Assembly (NCBI RefSeq): GCF_000756305.1
Contig: NZ_JRFE01000014.1
Location: 364,300 to 428,299, forward strand
Origin: Myxosarcina sp. GI1
GTDB lineage: Bacteria; Cyanobacteriota; Cyanobacteriia; Cyanobacteriales; Xenococcaceae
Direction: 5' to 3'
Length of the DNA: 64,000 bases
Shown: piece by piece, positions 1 to 7,830 of the stretch
How positions within the stretch are numbered: position 1 is the stretch's first letter
Layout: each line of letters opens with the position of its first letter
Notes under the pieces: generated by a model
Databases searched by the model: none
What the model was told of the DNA's origin: nothing
What the model saw: the letters and a program-made list of their open reading frames with translations, nothing else
Made by a program: the position numbers and the translations under genes

Positions 1-429
1 CGCTCCATTGGCTAATGCCTGACAATCTACTACCGTAACCACTCCATCGACCGTAGCACTATTACGAATCTCGAACCAGCTAAAAGCGCGCACCAGAGGT
101 TTTGGTAATGCCAGTCCCGAAGTTTCGATTAGCAAACAGTCTATTTTGTCTCTACGTTTGAGTAGTTCCTGCATAGTTGGATAAAACTCCTCTTGTACCG
201 TACAGCACAGACAACCATTGGTTAGCTCGATAATATTCCCGTCAGGAGTTTCTTCCTCATCGCAAACTTGACAAGAGCGTAAAAGATCGCCGTCTATTCC
301 TACCTCGCCAAATTCATTGACTATAACGGCAATCTTTCTTCCTTGATTATTTTGTAGCAAATGACGCACTAAAGTCGTTTTCCCCGCGCCGAGAAAACCT
401 GAAATTACAGTTACGGGTATTTTGTGCAT
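1..429 (-). CDS. cobW: CobW-family GTPase / metallochaperone, partial (C-terminus off window)
   Basis: A zinc/cobalt-type metallochaperone of the COG0523 GTPase family; the first 143 codons are visible and the gene continues past the window start. The start is the ATG at 429. The N-terminus has a P-loop GFLGAGKTT right after the first strand, a VNEFGEVGID switch segment, and the family's metal-binding CxCC motif as NGCLCC, followed by the ETSGLALP G3-like segment. It lies 50 bp downstream of hupE on the same strand and so is probably co-transcribed under the cobalamin riboswitch. That context favours a role in cobalt delivery or cobalamin metabolism; other COG0523 members handle zinc. The family call is firm, the metal is inferred. 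Confidence 0.88.
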   Translation of the reverse strand, partial: MHKIPVTVISGFLGAGKTTLVRHLLQNNQGRKIAVIVNEFGEVGIDGDLLRSCQVCDEEETPDGNIIELTNGCLCCTVQEEFYPTMQELLKRRDKIDCLLIETSGLALPKPLVRAFSWFEIRNSATVDGVVTVVDCQALANGA

Positions 430-479
430 TTTATTTTGTTAGTAGTTAATGGTTGGTAGTTGGTTGACGATTGCTCGTC

Positions 480-1154
480 TTAACTTATTAATGTATTAGC
501 TAAAAAAGCTACGCCGATACCGCAGATTGTAAAACCTGCAAATCGTAGGTTTAGATTAGAAGTATTATCGGACAAAGAATTTCTACTAATTACCAATCTT
601 CCGATAGTAAAGACAGTCGCGCTTATAACTAGCTGAATCAAACAAAAGCCCAATAGATAACCACTCAAAGCGGTAGTTTCTGCACCAACTATTGATTCGC
701 CGTAAGCATAACCGTGAAAAATTCCTGCTATGACGGTAAAGACAATTAACAAACCTGAATCAACTAAATTTTTTTGAGCCAAGAAAATTCCAACGATCGA
801 TACAGAACCAGTAATAATTACTTCTGGTAAAAACAAATCTATGCTTAATAAATGAATTCCCGTTCCTATTGCTGTGGCAGTAATGAAAACCAAGGGAATT
901 ACGCCTAATTTGTTGCTTAAAGCGGCTAACAATCCAATCGCAGCTACAAAAGCCAAGTGCTCTAAACCTATAACTGGATGAGCCAATCCTGACAAAAATC
1001 CTTCAGCAAAATTATCAGGAAGTATACCACCCATAGCGTGATGAGCTTGGGCGGGTTCGATTGCTATAAAGATAAACAGTAACCAACTAAAAATTGCTAA
1101 AGCGATCGCGCTAATTTTTTTTAGCGATCGCGCTACAAACGATAGAGCAGACAT
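480..1154 (-). CDS. hupE: HupE/UreJ-family metal (cobalt/nickel) transporter
   Basis: Small multi-pass membrane protein of the HupE/UreJ family, which moves nickel or cobalt. The reading frame opens at 1229, but the upstream codons are the 3' part of the riboswitch. I start at the ATG at 1154, which has GAGGT about 8 nt upstream and gives 224 residues. It begins with a signal peptide ending AQA before HHAMGG. A family signature follows (residues about 45-65, GLAHPVIGLEHLAF, with metal-ligand-like histidines), then about six hydrophobic segments. It is the first gene after a cobalamin riboswitch, and HupE genes of cyanobacteria have been predicted to be B12-controlled cobalt importers, so cobalt is the likely substrate. 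CobW follows. Confidence 0.88.
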   Translation of the reverse strand: MSALSFVARSLKKISAIALAIFSWLLFIFIAIEPAQAHHAMGGILPDNFAEGFLSGLAHPVIGLEHLAFVAAIGLLAALSNKLGVIPLVFITATAIGTGIHLLSIDLFLPEVIITGSVSIVGIFLAQKNLVDSGLLIVFTVIAGIFHGYAYGESIVGAETTALSGYLLGFCLIQLVISATVFTIGRLVISRNSLSDNTSNLNLRFAGFTICGIGVAFLANTLIS

Positions 1155-1197
1155 TATCCGTACCTCGCAGATATGTTCGAGCGAATTTTTGATTTTT

Positions 1198-1320
1198 ATC
1201 GGCGGGCATCCTGACTTAGAGTATCGCAAAGATCTCTTTACAGTTGCGGGACAGCGTCAGATTTGCACTGAACTTTCCCCTTCACTCCTGATGGCTGACC
1301 CCCATCAGAACCGATATCGC
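1198..1320 (-). promoter_or_regulatory. Cobalamin (AdoCbl-type) riboswitch
   Basis: Read on the minus strand, the block contains the B12-box hallmarks in order: an AAGGGGAAA segment, a GTGCAAATC segment, then GCTGTCCCGCAACTGTAA, and near the 3' end AGTCAGGATGCCCGCC, the closing half of the aptamer core. The ends ATCGG and CCGAT can pair as P1. About 40 nt separate the aptamer from the hupE start. In this class ligand binding lowers expression of the downstream gene, here hupE-cobW. I did not resolve an expression platform. Confidence 0.92.
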
Positions 1321-1389
1321 AGACAAATATAAACCTACCATAAGATTGGTATAATCAGCTTTAAATCGAAGTTCAAATTATTATCGATC

Positions 1390-2631
1390 ATGGCAGACTG
1401 GCAGACAGTAAGCGGTGGCATAACTGCACCCAAAGGATTCAAAGCGGCAGGGATCGCCGCAGGATTAAAAGCTTCGGGGGCAAAGGATTTAGCCCTGATT
1501 TTATCAGAATCTGAAGCGATCGCCGCTGGAGTATTTACCACTACCCAAGTAAGAGCCGCTTGTGTCGATTATTGTCGGAAGCGTCTGCAAGCCAAGGCTA
1601 GTGCCAGAGCAATTTTATGTAACGCAGGACAGGCTAATGCTGCCACGGGCGAAGCGGGTTGGAAAGACGCTCGGTTGTGTGCCGAACTACTAGGTAGAGA
1701 ATTAAATATTGCTGAAGATTCGATTTTACTCGCATCAACGGGGGTTATCGGTCAGAGAATCAAAATAGAAGCTTTATCTCAAAGCTTACCCCAATTAGTT
1801 GCTGCTGCTTCTCTAGAAGGAGGTAAAGATGCTGCCGAAGCTATTGTAACTACCGATCTGGTAACTAAAGAAATTGCTTTAGAAACTACAATTGAAGGTC
1901 GTCCCGTCAGAATTGGCGGTATAGCCAAAGGTTCGGGCATGATTCATCCCAACATGGCGACTATGCTGGCATTTGTTACCTGTGATGCGGCAGTTTCGAC
2001 TCAGCTATGGCAGCAGATGCTCAAGCGAGCCGCTAACAAAAGCTTCAATCAAGTTACTGTAGATGGGGACACTAGCACCAACGATACTTTATTAGCTTTG
2101 GCTAATGGGCAATCTCGCACCTCAGCAATTACCGAAAAAAGCAAAAATGCCGAAAAATTAGAGGCAATGTTAACCGCAGTCTGCCAACATTTAGCCAAAG
2201 CGATCGCTCGCGATGGTGAAGGAGCGACATGTTTGATAGAAGTACGAGTATCGGGAGCTAATGATGATAAAGCTGCCTCGGCAATAGCTAAAACTATTGC
2301 TGGCTCGTCTTTAGTCAAATCGGCAGTTTTTGGACGCGATCCTAACTGGGGCAGAATTGCTGCTGCCGCAGGTAGGGCAGGAGTTAAATTTCACCAGGAC
2401 GAACTAAACATAAGGCTGGGCGATTTGCAACTCATGCAAAACGGACAACCTCTTCCTTTCGATCGCGCTGCGGCTAGTAACTATCTCAGACAAGCCGCCG
2501 CAGGAGAATATTTGCAAAACGACACGGTATTAATTGAGGTTTCGATCGGAGTTGGTAGTGGAACCAGTGTCGCCTGGGGTTGCGATTTGACTTATAAATA
2601 TGTAGAGATTAATGCTGAATATACAACTTAA
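1390..2631 (+). CDS. argJ: Bifunctional ornithine/glutamate N-acetyltransferase ArgJ
   Basis: Arginine biosynthesis enzyme that transfers acetyl groups from N-acetylornithine to glutamate and can also use acetyl-CoA. It is 413 residues long, normal for the family. The self-cleavage/active-site region reads KGSGMIHPNMATMLAF, and the nucleophile is Thr191, which becomes the N-terminus of the beta chain after autoproteolysis. The sequence VFGRDPNWGRI in the second half is also a family signature. The start ATG at 1390 follows a short spacer from the divergent riboswitch, so the promoters of argJ and hupE share about 70 bp. No partner arginine gene is adjacent. Confidence 0.97.
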   Translation: MADWQTVSGGITAPKGFKAAGIAAGLKASGAKDLALILSESEAIAAGVFTTTQVRAACVDYCRKRLQAKASARAILCNAGQANAATGEAGWKDARLCAELLGRELNIAEDSILLASTGVIGQRIKIEALSQSLPQLVAAASLEGGKDAAEAIVTTDLVTKEIALETTIEGRPVRIGGIAKGSGMIHPNMATMLAFVTCDAAVSTQLWQQMLKRAANKSFNQVTVDGDTSTNDTLLALANGQSRTSAITEKSKNAEKLEAMLTAVCQHLAKAIARDGEGATCLIEVRVSGANDDKAASAIAKTIAGSSLVKSAVFGRDPNWGRIAAAAGRAGVKFHQDELNIRLGDLQLMQNGQPLPFDRAAASNYLRQAAAGEYLQNDTVLIEVSIGVGSGTSVAWGCDLTYKYVEINAEYTT

Positions 2632-2753
2632 ATAGAGGTAGAGGAGTAGAAAAGGTTTTAGGTACTAGTAGGGACTGGGGGACTAGGGGAACTCTCTAGT
2701 AGAGTGAAGCCTCCCCGTCTCTTATGACTTCCTACTTTCTACTTCCTACTTTA

Positions 2754-3575
2754 TTAAGCTGCTTCCCAAAGTTCTTTAATTTTTCCTGGAAGAAACTCAG
2801 CAATTTCATTCGCTCTTTCTGCTGATAATTCACCTTTGGTGGCAGAAAAGATTGCTTTGATTACTTTCTCGCTATCTGTACCTTTTGGTAGTCCTCCTTC
2901 TTGTTTGACTCGAAAGAAGAAAGTTTCGTCGTCGAATTTTAACGGCGGACGAACTTTACTCAACCAGGATACGATTGGATTTTCGTCTTTCCACAGTTGG
3001 GCAATTTCTTCCTGCAATCTTTTTTGGTCGGTAGGTTCGGCAGGATCGTGCAGTTCCGACTCTACGTTTTCGGCAGCTTCAGTAGTCATCAAGTCTCGCA
3101 TGGTGCGATAGACTACAGTGACTAAATCTCTAGCATCAAATATATCTGGCAGTTCGGCTTTGAGAGCAACTTCTTCGAGAAAAGGAGTGTCTCGGTCGAC
3201 AATTTGTGACGATGGTCCCGAACCCAATGATTCTGGAGGTTTTTCTTCCATGCGATCGAGCATTTTTTGACCTTTATCGGTTAATTCAGCGCGATTGAAC
3301 CTAATTAAATGCGGCAGTGGTCCGTCGGGTGCGCCCAAAGTGTTAGCAATACTAAAGTCTACTTCGTCTGAATCGATAACATCTGGTACATCTTCCTGAT
3401 TGGCATAGGCATTGCCTGTAAAATCAGCTTCGATATATTTTTTTTGATTGAGATAATCTAAATGACCGAGAAAATCAGATACGGTCATATTTCTACCAGT
3501 AAAATCCGTACTGCTAAAATCTACCCTGTTATCATTGCCTTCTCCTGCTTTAATTTTTTGTAGCAGGATGTACAT
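2754..3575 (-). CDS. DUF2267 domain protein
   Basis: Uncharacterised soluble acidic protein. The C-terminal half (from about residue 145) looks like one DUF2267 repeat pair: two segments of the form ...TxxDLMTTEAAENVESEL... and ...AIFSATKGELSAERANEIAEFLPGKI..., the second with the family's ELxxExAxxxAxxLP pattern. The N-terminal third (from MYILLQKIKAGEG) resembles a small winged-helix-like region but I do not recognise it. I prefer the ATG at 3575 because GAGGA lies 5-6 nt upstream; an alternative ATG at 3602 adds nine residues. Gene neighbours give no hint of function. Confidence 0.75.
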   Translation of the reverse strand: MYILLQKIKAGEGNDNRVDFSSTDFTGRNMTVSDFLGHLDYLNQKKYIEADFTGNAYANQEDVPDVIDSDEVDFSIANTLGAPDGPLPHLIRFNRAELTDKGQKMLDRMEEKPPESLGSGPSSQIVDRDTPFLEEVALKAELPDIFDARDLVTVVYRTMRDLMTTEAAENVESELHDPAEPTDQKRLQEEIAQLWKDENPIVSWLSKVRPPLKFDDETFFFRVKQEGGLPKGTDSEKVIKAIFSATKGELSAERANEIAEFLPGKIKELWEAA

Positions 3576-4347
3576 AATGTCCTCTTTTAAATTAATAGGC
3601 ATATCTTTTCTTTTATGAATTCTGTATTTATTTTTTGCTAAATCGAGTCCTTTGGCAATAGTTAAATTTATTTATATGTATAAAGTAGAGTGTTTTGTGT
3701 TTAAAGAGGGATCGACCCAGGCTACAGTAATACAGGGTTTTTTTCTAACATACATCTACCAAAAGAACTAAATAAGCTTCTTAAATTAAGCATTCGCAGT
3801 TTTGCGTCTTTTATTCGGACGTTGGAAAAACTTTATTATTCACAAGCTAAAATTGAGCAACTTTACCTATTGCTATTAGTTTTTGATTAGTCTATATGAA
3901 GGCTATTACGTACTAACCACAAATAACTTGTTTAAATTTTCAATTTTTACATTGAATTTTTGCCGTGCGATCGCTATTTTAATTAGCGCTCACTTATTTA
4001 AAACTCAAGGGTTAACAATAAGAGACATTAATTAATTCCTAAGACAAGTTAAAGATTTGACTGCGATCGCGGGGATCGTTTTAGGATAAGCAAGACAGTA
4101 AAGTAGAAAAGTCTTCAGTGCTTTGTACTATTTGCAAATCTCATAAAACTATCAATTGAGTCAAGCTTCAGGAAAACAGGAATATAATATACCCATGATA
4201 AATAATTTAATTTAGTTATCTAAAATAGTGAAAATTTAAATCGACTATTGTTTAAGGTACATTTCGCCCTCAAATACTGCGCTGTAAGAAGGGCGATTTT
4301 AATGTCTTGGTGTCGATCGCACATATATATAAAATTAAGGAGAATAC
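3576..4347. other. Long intergenic spacer upstream of pntA
   Basis: About 770 bp of AT-rich DNA with no convincing reading frame or tRNA. It must hold the divergent promoters of the DUF2267 gene and pntA. The only structure I see is a stem-loop near the pntA end, listed separately. AGGAGA sits just before the pntA start. Confidence 0.5.
4264..4296 (+). promoter_or_regulatory. Stem-loop in the pntA leader
   Basis: Seven-base-pair stem TCGCCCT (4264-4270) with AGGGCGA (4290-4296) and a 19-nt loop, about 50 bp before the pntA start. A stem with the same GGGCGA core recurs between pntA and pntB. A role in leader regulation is a guess. Confidence 0.35.
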
Positions 4348-5943
4348 ATGACTGCAACTGTTGATAAACAGATCGAATCACAACAGCCAGAGGTAAAAAA
4401 ATCCAGCCCTCGTAAAATTGGCATACCTAAAGAAATATATGAAACCGAACGACGTGTAGCTGCAACTCCCAATACCGTCAAAAAGTTGCAGAAGCTTGGT
4501 TTTGAAATTTTGGTCGAGTCGGGTGCGGGAGAAAGAGCCGACTTTAGCGATAAAGCTTTCCAAAAAGCAGAATGCAAAATCGTTCCCGACGCTAAAACTT
4601 TGTGGGCGGAAGCCGATATTATTCTTAAAGTACGCGCTCCCGAAGCTTCAGAAATAGAAACGATGCCAGAAGGCAAAACTATTATTAGTTTTATCTGGCC
4701 CGCGCAAAATGAAGAATTATTAAATAAGCTCGCATCCCGCAATGCTACAGTGTTGGCGATGGATTCAATTCCTAGAATTAGCCGCGCTCAAAAAATGGAT
4801 GCTCTTAGTTCGATGGCAAATATTGCTGGCTATCGGGCTGTCATTGAGGCGGCTAATAACTTTGGACGCTTTTTTACAGGACAAATCACCGCCGCAGGCA
4901 AAGTTCCCCCTGCTAAAGTTTTAGTAATTGGTGCGGGTGTAGCGGGCTTAGCTGCTATTGGTGCTGCTAGAAGCCTGGGTGCTGTAGTGCGGGCATTCGA
5001 TACTCGTCCTGTGGTCAAAGAACAGGTAGAAAGTCTCGGTGCCGAATTTCTGGAACTGGAGTTTGAAGAAGACGGTACTGGTGCTGGTGGTTATGCCAAA
5101 ACCATGAGTAAAGAGTTTATCGATGCGGAAATGGCTTTGTTTAGAGAGCAAGCCAGAGAAGTCGATATTATTATTACTACTGCCTTAATCCCAGGCAAAC
5201 CCGCACCTAAGTTGATTCTTACCGATATGGTAGAAACCATGAAAGAAGGTTCGGTAGTAGTTGACTTAGCAGCAGAACAGGGAGGTAACTGCGAAGTAAC
5301 CAAACCCAATGAAGTCTATCAATACGATGGGGTAACTATTATCGGTTTGACCGACTTACCCAGTCGTATGGCAGCACAGTCTAGTCAGCTTTACGGAACT
5401 AATCTCTGGCATCTGCTTAAAGATATGGGTGGTGCGGAAGATTATAAAGTAGACTACGAAGACCAAGTAGTGCGCGGTGCGCTTGTACTTCACGAAGGTA
5501 AGATAACCTGGCCTCCACCAAAAATTGAAAATCCCTCTCCCACACCTCCGCCAAAGGCGAAAGCTGCGACAGCATTAGACAGTCAAAAAGAAGAGAAAAA
5601 AGCTTCGGGTGGCTTCTTGTGGTTGCTTATTGCTGGTTTAGCTTTACTTGGAATTGGTGTTGGTGCGCCTTCTTCTTTCCTATCTCACTTTACCGTGTTT
5701 ATTCTGGCTTGTTTTGTTGGTTGGCAGGTAATTTGGAACGTTACTCCTGCTTTACATACACCCTTAATGAGTGTCACCAATGCTATTAGCGGCATTATTA
5801 TTTTAGGAGGTATGTTGCAGATTTCTGGCGAAATAACTTCTGCCCCTGTAATTCTTGGCGCGATCGCAATTTTGGTAGGAACAATTAACATCTCTGGCGG
5901 TTTTCTCGTTACCCAACGAATGCTGAAAATGTTCCAGAAATAA
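4348..5943 (+). CDS. pntA: NAD(P) transhydrogenase subunit alpha
   Basis: Proton-translocating transhydrogenase alpha subunit, which couples hydride transfer between NADH and NADP+ to proton movement. It is 531 residues, the undivided E. coli-like form. The N-terminal AlaDH/PNT domain starts at KIGIPKE (about residue 23). The NAD-binding Rossmann motif [11 protein letters not shown] lies near residue 192, and the [17 protein letters not shown] segment closes the domain I fold. After a Pro-rich linker (about 390-415), residues about 420-531 form four membrane helices. The start ATG has AGGAGA upstream. pntB follows after 76 bp that contain a small stem-loop. Confidence 0.97.
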   Translation: MTATVDKQIESQQPEVKKSSPRKIGIPKEIYETERRVAATPNTVKKLQKLGFEILVESGAGERADFSDKAFQKAECKIVPDAKTLWAEADIILKVRAPEASEIETMPEGKTIISFIWPAQNEELLNKLASRNATVLAMDSIPRISRAQKMDALSSMANIAGYRAVIEAANNFGRFFTGQITAAGKVPPAKVLVIGAGVAGLAAIGAARSLGAVVRAFDTRPVVKEQVESLGAEFLELEFEEDGTGAGGYAKTMSKEFIDAEMALFREQAREVDIIITTALIPGKPAPKLILTDMVETMKEGSVVVDLAAEQGGNCEVTKPNEVYQYDGVTIIGLTDLPSRMAAQSSQLYGTNLWHLLKDMGGAEDYKVDYEDQVVRGALVLHEGKITWPPPKIENPSPTPPPKAKAATALDSQKEEKKASGGFLWLLIAGLALLGIGVGAPSSFLSHFTVFILACFVGWQVIWNVTPALHTPLMSVTNAISGIIILGGMLQISGEITSAPVILGAIAILVGTINISGGFLVTQRMLKMFQK

Positions 5944-5967
5944 ATATTCATACATTATCAATTTTGA

Positions 5968-5987
5968 GGGCGAACTGTCCTTCGCCC
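5968..5987 (+). promoter_or_regulatory. Stem-loop between pntA and pntB
   Basis: Perfect seven-base-pair stem GGGCGAA (5968-5974) / TTCGCCC (5981-5987) with a CTGTCC loop, 24 bp after the pntA stop and 32 bp before pntB. No U-run follows, so it is more likely an RNA-stability or translation element than a terminator. Confidence 0.45.
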
Positions 5988-6019
5988 CTACCGATACATT
6001 CTTAATTTTTGCAAAAAAT

Positions 6020-7441
6020 ATGTCTAGCAATCTCGTAACCGTCGCTTATATTGCGGCAAGTGCCTTGTTCATCCTTAGTCTGGGGGGACTATCCAACCAG
6101 GAAACCGCCCGTAAAGGTAATCTTTTCGGTATTATTGGTATGGCGATCGCTCTTACCGCTACTGCCTTAAGCTCCCAGGTTCACAGTTACACTACTCTTG
6201 CGGCTGCCGTTATTCCTGGAGCAATTATCGGCTCTATTTTAGCCGCTAGAGTGGCAATGACTTCCATGCCTGAATTAGTAGCAATTCTGCATAGCTTTGT
6301 CGGTTTAGCTGCCGTATTAGTAGGTATTTCCAATTATTTGCAGCCAAACTCGAACTTAGTTGGTGTTGAAGCTACTATCCACGAAATTGAAATTTTTGTC
6401 GGTGTCTTTATCGGTGCCGTTACCTTTACGGGTTCGGTTGTGGCATTTAGCAAGCTTAATGGTTTAGTGGGAAGCAAACCTCTAATGTTACCCGCCCGTC
6501 ATTTAATTAATATTGGTTTATTAGTCGGTTCTGTAGTTTTAGGCGTGCAGTTTATGGGTACGGAAAACGGACTGCAACCTTTACTCATCATGACTGGTTT
6601 GGCTGGCGTTCTTGGTTTCTTATTAGTTATGGGTATTGGCGGCGCAGATATGCCCGTAGTTATCTCTATGCTTAACAGCTATTCTGGCTGGGCGGCAGCA
6701 GCAGCTGGCTTTATGCTCAACAACGATGTGCTAATCGTTACGGGTGCTTTAGTTGGTAGTAGCGGCGCGATCCTCAGCTACATCATGTGCGAAGCGATGA
6801 ATCGTTCGTTTATTAGCGTTATTTTAGGTGGATTTGGCGAGGGTTCCAGCAGTGCTGGCAAAGGAGAAGCCCAACCAATGGGCGAAGCAACTGCTACTAA
6901 TGTTGAAGAAGTTGCCGAACTTCTCAATGATGCTAAAAGCGTAGTTATCGTTCCTGGTTACGGTATGGCGGTAGCGCAAGCACAACACGCCGTTTCCGAT
7001 ATTACTAACATTCTTCGCAAACGCGGTAAAGAAGTGCGTTTTGGTATTCATCCCGTAGCAGGCAGAATGCCAGGACACATGAACGTACTTTTAGCCGAAG
7101 CTAAAGTCCCCTACGATATCGTGTTGGAAATGGATGAAATTAACGATGATTTGTCCAATACTGATGTAGTTTTAGTGATTGGTGCCAACGATACAGTCAA
7201 TCCTAGTGCGTTGGAAGATCCCAATAGCCCTATTGCAGGTATGCCTGTAATGGAAGTCTGGAAAGCTCAAAACGTTGTGGTCATGAAGCGTAGCTTGGGA
7301 ATTGGCTATGCAGGAGTAGATAATCCCTTGTTCTATATGGACAATAACCAAATGCTCTATGGCGATGCTAAACAGAATGTTAGCGCATTATTGAGTCAGT
7401 TGTCTGCAAGTGAAACTAAGAAAGAGTTAGTAACTGCTTAG
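6020..7441 (+). CDS. pntB: NAD(P) transhydrogenase subunit beta
   Basis: Partner of PntA. The first about 270 residues form eight or more membrane helices of the proton channel, with [15 protein letters not shown] typical of the family. From about residue 308 the NADP(H)-binding domain III begins with [15 protein letters not shown], followed by [32 protein letters not shown] and the [16 protein letters not shown] lid. Length 473 fits the family. It is in an operon with pntA and ends at a clear rho-independent terminator. Confidence 0.97.
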   Translation: MSSNLVTVAYIAASALFILSLGGLSNQETARKGNLFGIIGMAIALTATALSSQVHSYTTLAAAVIPGAIIGSILAARVAMTSMPELVAILHSFVGLAAVLVGISNYLQPNSNLVGVEATIHEIEIFVGVFIGAVTFTGSVVAFSKLNGLVGSKPLMLPARHLINIGLLVGSVVLGVQFMGTENGLQPLLIMTGLAGVLGFLLVMGIGGADMPVVISMLNSYSGWAAAAAGFMLNNDVLIVTGALVGSSGAILSYIMCEAMNRSFISVILGGFGEGSSSAGKGEAQPMGEATATNVEEVAELLNDAKSVVIVPGYGMAVAQAQHAVSDITNILRKRGKEVRFGIHPVAGRMPGHMNVLLAEAKVPYDIVLEMDEINDDLSNTDVVLVIGANDTVNPSALEDPNSPIAGMPVMEVWKAQNVVVMKRSLGIGYAGVDNPLFYMDNNQMLYGDAKQNVSALLSQLSASETKKELVTA

Positions 7442-7478
7442 TTTGAAACTTCTTTTTTTTAAAACTTAAGCGTAAGCG

Positions 7479-7507
7479 TCCCTCTTTAATTTAAGAGGGA
7501 TTTTTTT
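7479..7507 (+). terminator. Rho-independent terminator after pntB
   Basis: Stem TCCCTCTT (7479-7486) / AAGAGGGA (7493-7500), six-base loop and a run of seven T. It lies 38 bp after the pntB stop. Confidence 0.9.
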
Positions 7508-7785
7508 GTACCCTTTCTTGCAAAGAACTGCTATAGCAATAAGTTTTAAAGTTAAGATACAAAATAAAATCCTCGGTAGTTATTAAACGGCGAGAAGTAT
7601 CTAATAAAGGAAACTCTGCTAAATAAAGTTCTGTTGCTTCCTTTAAATTAGCCACAGCTTCTTCGACGCTTTCTCCTTGACTTGTTCGTTCCTACTTCGG
7701 GACATTCTGCTATATAAACATTCTCTTCCCAATATAAAATAGCAGTTGAGGTTTTAATTTTATTAGATAAAGAATTGGTATTCAT
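7491..7785 (-). pseudogene. HicB-family antitoxin-like gene, frameshifted
   Basis: From an ATG at 7785 the frame reads AILYWEENVYIAECPEVGT, a HicB/UPF0150 start, then shifts. In another frame it continues TSQGESVEEAVANLKEAT and ELYLAEFPLL, the rest of the HicB core, to a TAA at 7491 inside the pntB terminator. The break is one extra base or two missing around 7690 (after the codons for VGT). The tail lacks a normal DNA-binding C-terminus. No hicA partner is adjacent. It lies just downstream of dnaE on the same strand. A solo HicB-like protein would be an alternative if the shift is a sequencing error. Confidence 0.7.
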
Positions 7786-7830
7786 ATATATAAATAAATC
7801 TTAATCGCTCTTTCTTAAGTCCTTCAATTA

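Noticed and set aside
1155-1229. N-terminal extension of HupE to 1229
   Set aside because: These codons overlap the 3' part of the riboswitch aptamer, and the ATG at 1154 has a ribosome site followed directly by a signal peptide.
4335-4742. 135-codon minus-strand frame over the start of pntA
   Set aside because: Antisense shadow of a well-conserved gene, no ribosome site, no family resemblance.
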